NCBI RefSeq assembly: GCF_000463155.2
Contig: NZ_AWFZ01000028.1
Span: 646,665-702,427, forward strand
Direction: 5' to 3'
Length of the DNA stretch: 55,763 nt
Source: Siccibacter turicensis LMG 23730
GTDB lineage: Bacteria > Pseudomonadota > Gammaproteobacteria > Enterobacterales > Enterobacteriaceae
Shown in pieces: positions 1 to 9,760 of this stretch (position 1 is its first letter; each line of letters begins with the position of its first letter). Made by a program: the position numbers and the translations under genes. Below the pieces are notes generated by a model. That model worked only from the letters and a program-made list of their open reading frames with translations, had not been told where the DNA came from and made no database searches.

Positions 1-342
1 TGTATCTCGGGCTGACCGCTGCAACGAACCCTTCGCCTGACTGAGGCTCTAAGCCGCCGTTCGACCGGTAAGCGATGCGGTTCGTTGCCCCAGCCATACC
101 GATGCTGCACTTTAGGGGAAACACCGGGATTTTGGTCCCCGGAGGGGCGCCAAACCCGGTGGTCGCCCCGGGTATCTCGGGCTGACCGCTGCAACGAACC
201 CTTCGCCTGACTGAGGCTGTAAGCCGCCGTTCGACCGGTAAGCGATGCGGTTCGTTGCCCCAGCCACACCGATGCTGCATTTTAGGGGAAACGCCGGGGT
301 TTTGGTCCCCGGAGGGGCGCCAAACCCGGTGGTCGCCCCGTG
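1..342. repeat. Tandem array of a structured 170-bp repeat (two full copies)
   Basis: Bases 1-170 and 171-340 are near-identical, with about six differences that I can count by eye. A third copy starts at 341 and degrades within about 50 bases, at the mdfA stop codon. Each unit has three self-complementary parts: 10-base arms GCAACGAACC / GGTTCGTTGC (21-30 and 79-88 in copy 1), a CCGGGG...CCCCGG hairpin, and a GGGGCGCCA...TGGTCGCCCC hairpin. The array lies on the 3' side of mdfA and may continue beyond the left edge. No credible gene is seen in it. It could be a REP/BIME-type intergenic element or a local duplication; I do not recognise a named family. Confidence 0.9.
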
Positions 343-376
343 TATCTCGGGCTGACCACTGCAACGACCCCTTTCT

Positions 377-1612
377 TTACTGCGGCTGTAAGCCGCTTCC
401 CACCTGTTTGTCGCGCAGGAAGATCACCATCAGCCCAAGCCAGATAATGCCGCAGGCCAGGTTAAACAGGCTGAACAGCCCGTTGCCGCCGCCCACCCAG
501 GCGTGTTTGCTCACCTCAATCCCGACGGTAAAGATCAGCATCTGGAGCATCCCCATCGCCGCCGATACCGTACCTTTACTCATGTCGCTGGCGAACAGCG
601 TCAGGCGCACCAGGCCGGCGTTGGCAAGCCCGATGCCGAAAGCGTAAAGGCTCAGCCCGGCGGTCATCCACAGATAGGCATGGGCGGAAAAGACGGTGGC
701 GAACGCCGCCAGCACCAGGCCCAGCACGATAGGGCCGCCGCCAAGGATAATCAGCGCGCGCACCGTGCGGCGCGACGTCAAGCGCGCCAGCAGCAGGTTA
801 CCGGCGATCAACGCCCCGAAAATCGGCACCTGTAGCAGACCATACTCATAGGTGGTCAGCCCCTCGCCGCTGATGATGATCACCGGCGACTGAGCAATCC
901 ACGCCAGCAGCGGCAGGCTGACAAAACCAATGGCCAGCGACCCGGCCACAAAGCGGATGTTTTTCAACACCAGCTTGTAGTCGCGCCACAGCTCTTTCAT
1001 CGACAGCGTCTCGCCAAGCCGCGTCGCGGTTTCCGGCATCGCTTTCGCCAGTCCGTAGAAGGAGATCGCCGCCAGCACCGCAAACAGTACAAACATCATC
1101 TCCCACGGCGCGACGTGTATCCAGGCCGCGCCGACCAGCGGCCCAAGCAGCGGCGCAATCAGCGCCACGTTCGCCATCAGCGCGGTGATCTTGATACACA
1201 CCGCCTCCTCAAACGACTCCTGGATTGCCGCATAGCCCACGGCGCCAATAAAGCACAGGCTGATCCCCTGCAGGAAGCGCAGCGCGGTGAACTGCTCGAT
1301 GTTCTGCGCCAGCAGCGTGGCAAGACAGGTCACCATAAACCACAGCACCCCGGCGAGCATTACCGGACGACGGCCAATACGGTCCGACAGCGGCCCGAGC
1401 AGCCACTGCAAAAACATGCCGCCCGCGAGGTAGGCGGTCATCGAGGTTGGCACCCATTCGACGCCGGCCTGGTACTGCTCCACCACGGTCAGCATGCCGG
1501 GCTGGATCATATCGTTGCCGATATAGGTTGAGAATTCATACAGCACCAGACACAGCGGGAACAGCAGCGCCTGACGCCCAAGACGTTTTGCAGACAGGTG
1601 TTTGTTTTCCAT
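377..1612 (-). CDS. mdfA: Multidrug efflux MFS transporter MdfA (Cmr)
   Basis: 411-residue, 12-helix inner-membrane proton/drug antiporter of the DHA1 branch of the major facilitator superfamily. In E. coli it exports chloramphenicol, lipophilic cations and other drugs. The protein keeps the residues known to matter in MdfA at the same numbers: Glu26 and Asp34 in helix 1 ([11 protein letters not shown]) and Arg112 after helix 3. The cytoplasmic-loop motif [11 protein letters not shown] is at residues 73-83. Length equals the family norm. It is transcribed divergently from ybjG, as in K-12. The stop codon lies within the edge of the third, decayed copy of the 170-bp repeat, so the very C-terminus may have been reshaped by that element. 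Identification is secure. Confidence 0.97.
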   Translation of the reverse strand: MENKHLSAKRLGRQALLFPLCLVLYEFSTYIGNDMIQPGMLTVVEQYQAGVEWVPTSMTAYLAGGMFLQWLLGPLSDRIGRRPVMLAGVLWFMVTCLATLLAQNIEQFTALRFLQGISLCFIGAVGYAAIQESFEEAVCIKITALMANVALIAPLLGPLVGAAWIHVAPWEMMFVLFAVLAAISFYGLAKAMPETATRLGETLSMKELWRDYKLVLKNIRFVAGSLAIGFVSLPLLAWIAQSPVIIISGEGLTTYEYGLLQVPIFGALIAGNLLLARLTSRRTVRALIILGGGPIVLGLVLAAFATVFSAHAYLWMTAGLSLYAFGIGLANAGLVRLTLFASDMSKGTVSAAMGMLQMLIFTVGIEVSKHAWVGGGNGLFSLFNLACGIIWLGLMVIFLRDKQVGSGLQPQ

Positions 1613-1979
1613 ATCGACTCTTTATCCACGATTTCGCGCAGAGTGTAATGAAATGGCCGTCACAGCGATACTACATTGTGGTCGATTTCAGCCTTTCTCG
1701 CCGCGGTTTCCTCGCGGTTCAGGTTTCGTTAAGCCGGGCGCGGTAGGCTTGCTGCGTGGGCGACGACAACACCCCCTAACCGGTTGTTTTCGCATTGCCT
1801 TCAGGCAAACCAGGACAATGCTGGTTTTACCCGCTGCGGCAGGCTTTTATGCTTAACGACTTTCACTCCCGCCGCGCGGGATGCACGTGTTCACCCGAAA
1901 TGGGCTGACGGGTACGGCTGGAGCTGTACCCGGCGACAGGGCTTCCCTGTTCGCCGTTTTATCTGGAGATCGGTTCACG
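1613..1979. promoter_or_regulatory. mdfA/ybjG divergent intergenic region with hairpin-rich ybjG leader
   Basis: This 367-base gap must hold promoters for both divergent genes. Close to ybjG there are successive inverted repeats: CCCGC/GCGGG near 1868-1880, GGGTAC/GTACCC at 1910-1931, and a stem GCGACAGGG / CCCTG(T)TCGC at 1933-1954. The last is followed by a short T-run and then the ybjG ribosome site (CTGGAG, 1963-1968). The last hairpin resembles an intrinsic terminator placed in a 5' leader. I see no clear small ORF worth calling. Confidence 0.45.
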
Positions 1980-2588
1980 ATGTTGGAAAGCCTTAACCAC
2001 ACGCTGTTTTACCTGTTGAATGCTACGCCGTCCTCGCCGGCGTGGACGATCCGCTTCGCTACCTGGGTTGCCCAGGATCTGATTATCGTCGCACCGCTGC
2101 TGGTTGTGGCGCTCTGGCTGTGGGGACCGCGTCGTCAGGTTCCCCAGCAGCGCGTCATGGTGATGAAAACGGCCCTGGCGCTGTTGGCCAGCGTAGCGCT
2201 CTCCTGGACGCTGGGTCAGCTTTATCCCCATGACCGCCCGTTCGTTGAAGGGGTCGGCTACCAGTTCCTGCACCATGCCCCGGACTACTCCTACCCCAGC
2301 GACCACGGCACCGTGATCTTCACCTTCGCCGTGGCGTTCCTGTGCTGGCACCGCCTGTGGTCGGGCGTACTGATGAGCGCGGTCGCGCTGCTGATCGCCT
2401 GGTCGCGGGTCTATCTGGGGGTGCACTGGCCGCTGGATATGCTGGGCGGACTGTTGGTAGGGATGGTGGCGTGTCTGGCCGCGCAGATGTTCTGGAATTA
2501 CGCCGGAGAAGCGATTGGCCAGCTGGCGCTACGCATTTACCGCATCTGCTTCGCTCTCCCTATCCGCAAGGGCTGGGTGCGTGACTAA
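1980..2588 (+). CDS. ybjG: Undecaprenyl-diphosphate phosphatase YbjG (PAP2 family)
   Basis: 202-residue polytopic membrane phosphatase that regenerates undecaprenyl phosphate from its diphosphate, serving peptidoglycan and other envelope polymer synthesis; the active site of this family faces the periplasm. The three PAP2 signature motifs are visible: PHDRP (83-87), PSDHG (106-110) and SRVYLGVHWPLD (142-153). I chose the ATG at 1980 because it gives the usual length and hydrophobic N-terminus and follows a TCTGGAG ribosome site. The frame is open further upstream to 1881, but that extension is not family-like. It is followed by deoR on the same strand, as a neighbour rather than a tight operon. 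Confidence 0.95.
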   Translation: MLESLNHTLFYLLNATPSSPAWTIRFATWVAQDLIIVAPLLVVALWLWGPRRQVPQQRVMVMKTALALLASVALSWTLGQLYPHDRPFVEGVGYQFLHHAPDYSYPSDHGTVIFTFAVAFLCWHRLWSGVLMSAVALLIAWSRVYLGVHWPLDMLGGLLVGMVACLAAQMFWNYAGEAIGQLALRIYRICFALPIRKGWVRD

Positions 2589-2681
2589 CCCCGGCGCGCC
2601 GGGTAAGATGGCCGGCTGAGGCAGGCAGCGTTACCCCGATTCCGGGGGCGCTATGCCTGCGCTAACCCAGCGTGAGGCATC
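2589..2681. repeat. Inverted repeats between ybjG and deoR
   Basis: A 14-base perfect palindrome, CCCGGCGCGCCGGG, lies at 2590-2603, directly after the ybjG stop codon. A longer imperfect hairpin follows, with outer arms GCAGGCA (2621-2627) and TGCCTGC (2654-2660), inner GCG/CGC and CCCC/GGGG pairs. There is no poly-T tail, so these look like REP-type elements or RNA-stabilising stems rather than a classic terminator. Confidence 0.6.
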
Positions 2682-3443
2682 ATGGAAACACGGCGCGACG
2701 AGCGAATCAGCCAGCTCATTCAGGCGTTAAAACGCAGCGATAAACTTCACCTGAAAGAGGCCGCCGCCCTGCTCGGCGTCTCAGAAATGACCATCCGTCG
2801 CGATCTTAACGCCCACAGTGCGCCGGTGGTGCTGCTCGGCGGCTACATCGTGCTGGAGCCGCGCAGCGCGTCCAGCCACTACCTGCTCAGCGATGAAAAG
2901 ACCCGTTTTGTTGAGGAGAAGCGCCGCGCCGCCGTGCGCGCTGCCGCGCTGGTGCGCCCGCATCAGACGCTGTTTTTTGACTGCGGTACCACCACGCCGT
3001 GGATCATCGCCGCGCTCGACAACGAACTGCCCTTCACCGGCATCTGCTACTCGCTGAACACCTTCCTGGCGCTGCAGGAGAAACCGCACTGCCGGGTGAT
3101 CCTGTGCGGCGGTGAGTTTCACGCCAGCAACGCGATTTTCAAGCCGCTGAACTTTCACGAAACGCTGCGCAACCTCTGCCCGGATATCGCCTTCTTCTCT
3201 GCCGCCGGAATCACCCCGCGTCAGGGCGTGACCTGCTTCAATCTGGATGAGCTTCCGGTGAAGCACTGGGCGCTGGAGAGCGCCCGGCAGCACGTGCTGG
3301 TGGTGGATAACAGCAAGTTTGGCAAAATACGTCCGGCCCGCATGGGACCGGTGAGCGCGTTCAGCCTCATCGTCACGGACCAGCGTCCGGACGATGAGTT
3401 TGCGGCATTCGCCGCGCAGGAAAAGGTCGAACTGCTCTGGTAG
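2682..3443 (+). CDS. deoR: Deoxyribose operon repressor DeoR
   Basis: 253-residue repressor, founder of the DeoR family, controlling deoxynucleoside and deoxyribose catabolism (deoCABD, nupG, tsx in E. coli) with deoxyribose-5-phosphate as inducer. The N-terminal helix-turn-helix is at residues 24-43 (HLKEAAALLGVSEMTIRRDL). The rest is the DeoRC sugar-phosphate sensor domain, with the DCGTTT segment near residue 104 and GGEFHASN further on. Length and order match K-12. It converges with dacC with only nine bases between the stop codons, so there is no room for separate terminators. Confidence 0.96.
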   Translation: METRRDERISQLIQALKRSDKLHLKEAAALLGVSEMTIRRDLNAHSAPVVLLGGYIVLEPRSASSHYLLSDEKTRFVEEKRRAAVRAAALVRPHQTLFFDCGTTTPWIIAALDNELPFTGICYSLNTFLALQEKPHCRVILCGGEFHASNAIFKPLNFHETLRNLCPDIAFFSAAGITPRQGVTCFNLDELPVKHWALESARQHVLVVDNSKFGKIRPARMGPVSAFSLIVTDQRPDDEFAAFAAQEKVELLW

Positions 3444-3452
3444 CGCGGGCTA

Positions 3453-4658
3453 TCAGGAGAAGAAACCACCGAACCACTGGTGGAACTTAAGCAACACCAT
3501 GTCCCAGATACGGCTAAAGAAGCTGCCCTCTTCGACGGCCTCCATCACCACCAGCGGATGCTGCTCGATGGTTTTTCCGTCGAGCTGATAATCGATACGC
3601 CCTACCACCTGTCCCTTTTTCAACGGCGCGGTAAGCTGCGGATTGTCCAGCGTGAAGCTGGCTTTCAGCTTCGCCAGCTGTCCGCGCGGAATGGTGATGG
3701 CCGTGTTATCCCCGGCGCCGAGCTTCACCTCCGGCGTATTACCGAACCACACCCGCTGCGACACAAAGGTGCTGCCGGGTTTGATCGGGCTGACGGTTTC
3801 ATAGAAGCGGAAACCCCAGGTGAGCAGCGATTCGGACTCGCGGAAGCGAATGGCATCGGTTTTGGTTCCCAGCACCACCGAAATCAGGCGCATATCGCCT
3901 GAGGTTGCCGAGGCGACAAGGTTATAGCCCGCCCCCGCCGTGGTGCCGGTTTTCATCCCGTCGACGTTAAGATTGCTGCTCCACAACAGGCGATTGCGGT
4001 TAGGCTGTCGGATATTATTGAAAGTAAACGATTTTTCTTTATGAATGGCGTACTCTTCCGGCACGTCGCGGATCATCGCCTGGGCCAGCTTCGCCATATC
4101 CCGCGCGGTGCTGTACTGCCCCGGCGCGTCCAGGCCGTGTACCGTTTTAAAGGTGGTGCTGGTCAGGCCGAGCTGACGCGCGTAGCCGTTCATCAGACCG
4201 ATAAACGAATCCTGACTGCCCGCCACATAGTCGGCGATCGCGATACTGGCGTCGTTGCCGGACTGAATGATCACGCCCTTGTTGAGATCGGCGACCGACA
4301 CCTGGTCGCCAGGCTTCAGGAACATCAGCGACGAGCCACGCAGCGCCGGGTTGCCGGTGGCCCAGGCGTCTTTCCCGACGGTTACCATATCATCCAGGTG
4401 AATCTTTCCTGACTTCAGCGCGTGGCCCACCACGTAGCTGGTCATCAGCTTGGTCAGGCTGGCCGGATCGAGTTTTTCATCGGCATTGCCTTCGGCCAGC
4501 ACTTTGCCGCTGGCGTAGTCCATTAATATCCAGGCGCGGGCGTCAAGCTGCGGTGGCGCAGGCGGCTCGGCGGCCTGCACTGCCGGAACGATGCCCAGCA
4601 GCAGTATGCCCGAGGCGGCTGCGCGCCTGAAGGTTGAAAAACACGTGAAAAAAGTCAT
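3453..4658 (-). CDS. dacC: D-alanyl-D-alanine carboxypeptidase DacC (PBP6)
   Basis: Low-molecular-mass penicillin-binding protein that trims the terminal D-Ala from peptidoglycan pentapeptides in the periplasm. Active-site motifs in order: SLTK (67-70, nucleophile Ser67), SGN (133-135) and KTG (236-238). The N-terminus is a Sec signal peptide ending in VQAA near residue 30. The C-terminus ([15 protein letters not shown]) is the amphipathic helix that anchors PBP5/6 proteins to the inner membrane. I start at the ATG at 4658, giving 401 residues, close to the E. coli 400. The frame stays open to 4700, but that adds 14 polar residues before the signal peptide. Confidence 0.96.
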   Translation of the reverse strand: MTFFTCFSTFRRAAASGILLLGIVPAVQAAEPPAPPQLDARAWILMDYASGKVLAEGNADEKLDPASLTKLMTSYVVGHALKSGKIHLDDMVTVGKDAWATGNPALRGSSLMFLKPGDQVSVADLNKGVIIQSGNDASIAIADYVAGSQDSFIGLMNGYARQLGLTSTTFKTVHGLDAPGQYSTARDMAKLAQAMIRDVPEEYAIHKEKSFTFNNIRQPNRNRLLWSSNLNVDGMKTGTTAGAGYNLVASATSGDMRLISVVLGTKTDAIRFRESESLLTWGFRFYETVSPIKPGSTFVSQRVWFGNTPEVKLGAGDNTAITIPRGQLAKLKASFTLDNPQLTAPLKKGQVVGRIDYQLDGKTIEQHPLVVMEAVEEGSFFSRIWDMVLLKFHQWFGGFFS

Positions 4659-4890
4659 AGATACCACCCGAGGTCCGTTCCAAAAATCAATACAAATCAC
4701 TTAATTAGACTGAAGGCTGAGTAAACCGCACAAATTGCGCCGGGGAAACAGCGGGGACGTAAAGTTTTTAAAGTTTATGCCATGACGTTTAAACACAGCC
4801 TCCACGTCGCCGGGTTTTTCAGCAACATTTGCATCTTTTCCATTATTGGCTGACGATGCAGGGAGTCAACCTGCGCTTAAGGAGCCGCTG

Positions 4891-5517
4891 ATGATTACCG
4901 TCTGGGGTCGCGATAATTCGACCAATGTGAAGAAAGTGGTGTGGTGTCTGGAGGAGCTGGCGCTGCCGTATAACGTCATTCCGGCCGGGGGAAAATTCGG
5001 GATTAATAACACGCCTGAATATCTCGCCATGAACCCGAACGGGCTGGTGCCCTGCCTGCGCGATGAGGAAAGCGGGATGGTGCTGTGGGAATCCAATACC
5101 ATTGTGCGCTATCTGGCGGCGCAGTACGGCCAGAGCCGCCTGTGGATTGACGCCCCGGCCGCCCGCGCCCAGGCGGAAAAATGGATGGACTGGAGCGGCG
5201 CGACGCTTGCCCCGTCGCACCGTAAAATTCTGATGGGCCTGGTGCGAACCCCACCGGCGCAGCGCAACCAGAGCGAAATCGACCAGGGCATTGAGGAGTG
5301 TAACGGCCTGTTCACCCTGCTCGACAACGCGCTGGCCTCCCAGGACTGGCTCTCCGGCGAGGCGTTCGGCGTCGGCGATATCGCGGTCGCGCCCTACATC
5401 TGGAACCTGTTTAACTGCGGCGTAAGCTGGCCGTCATACCCTCACCTTGAGCGCTGGTACGCGCAGCTGGCTGAGCGCCCGGCGTATCAGAAAGTGGTGA
5501 TGATCCCGGTAAGCTGA
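4891..5517 (+). CDS. gstB: Glutathione S-transferase GstB (YliJ)
   Basis: 208-residue cytosolic glutathione transferase. The E. coli homologue conjugates electrophiles such as bromoacetate. The N-terminal thioredoxin-like domain holds the glutathione site, including the NSTNVKKV segment near residues 8-15 and the family cis-Pro loop at NGLVP; the C-terminal part is the all-helical GST domain. The ATG at 4891 is preferred because AAGGAG lies at 4879-4884 and the length equals the E. coli protein; an in-frame start at 4846 would add 15 unrelated residues. It converges with yliI across a repeat-containing gap. Confidence 0.95.
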   Translation: MITVWGRDNSTNVKKVVWCLEELALPYNVIPAGGKFGINNTPEYLAMNPNGLVPCLRDEESGMVLWESNTIVRYLAAQYGQSRLWIDAPAARAQAEKWMDWSGATLAPSHRKILMGLVRTPPAQRNQSEIDQGIEECNGLFTLLDNALASQDWLSGEAFGVGDIAVAPYIWNLFNCGVSWPSYPHLERWYAQLAERPAYQKVVMIPVS

Positions 5518-5539
5518 GGGCACAGCATCTCTGCTACCT

Positions 5540-5625
5540 CGGTGAGGATGCCGTTCACCGTGACACCGCATTTCCATGAAACTCATGAACGACCAAAGGG
5601 GGCTCACCGCCCCCTCTGGCATAAC
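5540..5625. repeat. Intergenic repeat element, copy A, ending in a terminator-like hairpin
   Basis: Between convergent gstB and yliI, the stretch from CCGTTCACCG (5551) through CATGAACG (5584-5591) to AGGGGGC TCACC GCCCCCT (5597-5615) resembles the stretch at about 55569-55650 at the far end of the window. The CGTTCA/TGAACG arms are inverted to each other. The GC hairpin with 7-base arms could stop transcription from both sides, although no long T-run follows on the plus strand. Confidence 0.6.
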
Positions 5626-5633
5626 GGTGTGAT

Positions 5634-6749
5634 TTACGGCGGACTCACCTTTAGTAACTCGCCGTCGGACTCATCGGTCAGGACATAGAGGTATCCGTCC
5701 GGGCCGACGCGCACATCGCGAATGCGCTGGCCGCGATCGTCAAGGATGCGCCCGTCCTCGCTGATTTTATCGCCGTTCACCGTCATCTGAATCACGTTCT
5801 TGTCCTTAAGCGCGCCGATAAACAGCTTGTTTTTCCACTGCGGAAAACGGTCAGCGTTATAGAACGCCATTCCGCTTACCGCCGGTGAATCCTTCCAGTA
5901 AAAGGCCGGCTGCTCGGTTCCGGCGACAATCTCCCCTTTTGCTTCGGGGATGGCAAAACCGCTGTAGTTGATCCCCCAGGTGGCGATCGGCCAGCCGTAG
6001 TTTTTACCCTTCTGAGGGATGTTGATTTCATCCCCGCCGCGCGGGCCGTGCTCGTTCAGCCACAGCGCGTTGCTCCAGGGATTCATCGCCATGCCCTGCG
6101 GATTACGGATCCCCCAGGCCCAGATCTCAGGCAGCTGACCGGCTTTGCCCACCAGCGGATTATCATCCGGCACCGCGCCGTCCTGGGTCAGCCGCACCAG
6201 CTTGCCCTGATGCTTGTCCAGCTCCTGGGCGGTCGGGCGCTGGTTGTTTTCCCCGAGGGCGATAAACAGATAGCCGTTACCGTCAAACACCATGCGGCCG
6301 CCGAAGTGGTTGCCGGTAGAGAGCTTCGGCTGCTGGCGGAACACCACCTTAAAATCGTCCAGCCGGGTAACATCCTCCGAAAGTCTGCCCACACCCACCG
6401 CAGTGCCGGCCTTACCGTCGCTGCCGCCTTCCGCAAAGCTGAGCCATACCTTACGGCTCTGAGCGAAATCCGGGGCCAGTACCACATCCAGTAGCCCGCC
6501 CTGCCCGTTGGCCCACACCTTCGGCACGCCGGTTATCGGGTCCGACAGCCCTTTCCCGGCCTGCCAGTGGCGCAGCTGACCGCCGCGCAGGGTAATCAGC
6601 ATCCCCTTATCTTCAGGCAAAAACGCCAGGGACCAGGGGTGATCAAGTTTGGTTTGCAGCACCTCAACCTTCTCCCCGGCGGCGCTGACCTGCCAGGAGA
6701 GGGAGAGCATCAGGGTGGACAGCAGTAATCGGCGGGCGGGAACAGGCAT
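5634..6749 (-). CDS. yliI: PQQ-dependent aldose sugar dehydrogenase YliI (Asd)
   Basis: 371-residue soluble periplasmic enzyme of the six-bladed beta-propeller family (glucose/sorbosone dehydrogenase, GSDH). The E. coli homologue oxidises aldoses using pyrroloquinoline quinone. A Sec signal peptide covers about residues 1-23 (ending VSAAG). Family features include the NEHGPRGGDEINI stretch and the WGIRNPQG segment around the cofactor and calcium sites. The start at 6749 follows AAAGGAG at good spacing. No PQQ biosynthesis genes are in this window, so the enzyme may depend on synthesis elsewhere or on external PQQ. Confidence 0.94.
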   Translation of the reverse strand: MPVPARRLLLSTLMLSLSWQVSAAGEKVEVLQTKLDHPWSLAFLPEDKGMLITLRGGQLRHWQAGKGLSDPITGVPKVWANGQGGLLDVVLAPDFAQSRKVWLSFAEGGSDGKAGTAVGVGRLSEDVTRLDDFKVVFRQQPKLSTGNHFGGRMVFDGNGYLFIALGENNQRPTAQELDKHQGKLVRLTQDGAVPDDNPLVGKAGQLPEIWAWGIRNPQGMAMNPWSNALWLNEHGPRGGDEINIPQKGKNYGWPIATWGINYSGFAIPEAKGEIVAGTEQPAFYWKDSPAVSGMAFYNADRFPQWKNKLFIGALKDKNVIQMTVNGDKISEDGRILDDRGQRIRDVRVGPDGYLYVLTDESDGELLKVSPP

Positions 6750-6828
6750 ACGCGTCTCCTTTAGGGTATCAGGCTAAGGGTAGCCAGCCAGCCGGGAGAG
6801 CGGGTGTTTTTTACACAATCTTAAGGTC

Positions 6829-6849
6829 GGGGGGAGTCGCCTCCCCCGG
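6829..6849 (-). terminator. GC-rich hairpin after bssR
   Basis: GGGGGAG (6830-6836), a four-base loop and CTCCCCC (6841-6847) form a strong stem just beyond the bssR stop codon. On the minus strand no clear U-tract follows, so it may protect or pause the RNA rather than act as a full intrinsic terminator. Confidence 0.5.
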
Positions 6850-6850
6850 A

Positions 6851-7234
6851 TCAGGCGTGGTGGGGGTCGCGCAGTTCGGCAAGCAGCCCCAGCGCCGGGT
6901 GAATGGTGTTGACCGCCCGCTCCAGCTTGATGGCGTCCACCGCAATCCAGGCCGGGGTATCATGCCGCCCGGTCATCAGGCATACCGCCGCGGAGGAAAA
7001 GGCTTCGATGGCATCCATCAGCGCCATGCCCTGGCAGGCTTTCAGGCTGGCTTTATCCGCCGGGCGAATCCGCCGGCTGTCCTGATACAGATCGCTCAGC
7101 TGACGGCGCAGCGCATCGTTGTCCCGGGTCGACATATAGCCCTTGGCCTGACGCAGCTGCAGATAGGCGTTCAGTGCCCGATCGGCGTCCTCGGCGCGTA
7201 ACAGCCACTGCACAACGGACATATTCCCGTTCAT
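6851..7234 (-). CDS. bssR: Biofilm regulator BssR-like protein (YliH)
   Basis: 127-residue small cytoplasmic protein, the same length as E. coli BssR, a regulator of biofilm formation through signal secretion. Conservation is partial: the AYLQLRQAKGYMS block (residues 24-36) and the AAVCLMTGRHD block (about 82-92) match the family, while the N-terminus differs from K-12. GAGGAG at suitable spacing supports the start at 7234. It lies between yliI and rimO exactly as in K-12, which backs the assignment. I see no DNA-binding motif, and the molecular mechanism is not evident from the sequence. Confidence 0.85.
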   Translation of the reverse strand: MNGNMSVVQWLLRAEDADRALNAYLQLRQAKGYMSTRDNDALRRQLSDLYQDSRRIRPADKASLKACQGMALMDAIEAFSSAAVCLMTGRHDTPAWIAVDAIKLERAVNTIHPALGLLAELRDPHHA

Positions 7235-7459
7235 ACGGTTATCTCCTCAGTTACGTGGATATCACAACGATAATATGGCTACTTTTCGTACTAATTTATG
7301 CGCTAGGTCAATGTTCCGGCCGCTATTGCCGGGCGTAAGGCTCCCCGCGCCAGTGCCCCCTCGTCCGTCGGCATTGCCAACTAGCAGTAGAGCCCCGCTG
7401 CAAACCCGTGTAGAATCTGCCGGTTTTTTATTTTCTGTTTACTTTGTGAGCGTACAAGC

Positions 7460-8773
<1,314 letters not shown>

Positions 8774-8786
8774 GCGTGCTGATGTG

Positions 8787-8818
8787 AAAAAGGCTGCCGA
8801 TGGCAGCCTTTTTTTTAT
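8787..8818. terminator. Bidirectional intrinsic terminator, rimO / gsiD
   Basis: Stem AAGGCTGCC - GAT - GGCAGCCTT with A-runs before and eight or more T residues after, between the converging rimO and gsiD genes. It is a textbook intrinsic terminator on the plus strand, and the A-run makes it workable on the minus strand too. Confidence 0.93.
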
Positions 8819-8846
8819 GCGTGTCGCCGGGGTTCAGCCAGGCCAT

Positions 8847-9758
8847 TTACCCTTTAATCTTTGGGTCGAGCGCATCGCGCAGCCCGTCCCCCAGCAGATT
8901 AAACGCCAGCACGGTGAGGAAAATCGCCAGGCTCGGGAAGATCGCCACGTGCGGGGCCATCACCATATCCGCGCGCGCCTCGTTGAGCATCGCGCCCCAC
9001 TCCGGCGTAGGCGGCTGCGCGCCCATCCCGAGAAACGACAGGCTGGCGGCGGAGATAATCGAGGTGCCGATGCGCATGGTGAAGTAGACCACGATGGACG
9101 ACACCGTGCCCGGCAGGATATGCCGGAACAGGATGGTGCGGTCCGATGCGCCGATGCTGCGCGCCGATTCAATAAAGGTCTGATGCTTCAGCACCAGGGT
9201 ATTGCCGCGCACCAGACGGGCGAAGGCGGGTATGCTGAAAATCGCCACCGCCACGATCACGTTGGTCATGCCGCTTCCCATCACCGCCACTACCGCAATC
9301 GCCAGCAGAATACCGGGGAATGCAAACAGCACATCGCAGATGCGCATGATGATGCGATCCCACCAGCCTTCGTAGTAGCCCGCCACCAGGCCGAGCACGG
9401 TGCCAATCAGCGCGCCGATCAGCACCGCAAACACCCCGGCGGCGAGCGAGATCTGCGCCCCCACCAGCACGCGGCTGAAGATGTCGCGCCCCAGCGAGTC
9501 CACCCCAAACCAGTGCGCCATCGACGGCCCCTCATTCAGGCGTTCATAGTCGAAGTAGTTCGCCACGTCGTAGGGCACAATCCAGGGCGCGATCGCCGCC
9601 AGAATGATAAGCCCGGCCACAAACGCCCCCGCCGCCAGGGCGGTGGGCTGCTGCCGGAGACGACGCCAGAACTCGCGTCCCGGCGTGCGCACGCTCTCCG
9701 GGCGCAGGGTGGGCATGGCGTTGAGGATAGCCTGACGGCGCCAGTTAAAAAGTCGCAT
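8847..9758 (-). CDS. gsiD: Glutathione ABC transporter permease GsiD
   Basis: 303-residue inner-membrane permease of the dipeptide/oligopeptide (DppC-like) class, the partner of GsiC in glutathione import. A cytoplasmic N-terminal segment is followed by about six membrane helices. The ATPase-contacting EAA-type loop is visible as [20 protein letters not shown]. It is last in the gsiABCD transcript and begins two bases after gsiC ends, so the two are translationally close. Confidence 0.96.
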   Translation of the reverse strand: MRLFNWRRQAILNAMPTLRPESVRTPGREFWRRLRQQPTALAAGAFVAGLIILAAIAPWIVPYDVANYFDYERLNEGPSMAHWFGVDSLGRDIFSRVLVGAQISLAAGVFAVLIGALIGTVLGLVAGYYEGWWDRIIMRICDVLFAFPGILLAIAVVAVMGSGMTNVIVAVAIFSIPAFARLVRGNTLVLKHQTFIESARSIGASDRTILFRHILPGTVSSIVVYFTMRIGTSIISAASLSFLGMGAQPPTPEWGAMLNEARADMVMAPHVAIFPSLAIFLTVLAFNLLGDGLRDALDPKIKG

Positions 9759-9760
9759 CC

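Noticed and set aside
255-647. 130-codon frame starting in the 170-bp repeat
   Set aside because: Runs from the repeat into the antisense strand of mdfA; no ribosome site and no family features.
5540-5625. ERIC element
   Set aside because: The arms do not contain the ERIC core (AAGTAAGTGACTGGGGTGAGCG type); only the general imperfect-dyad form is similar.
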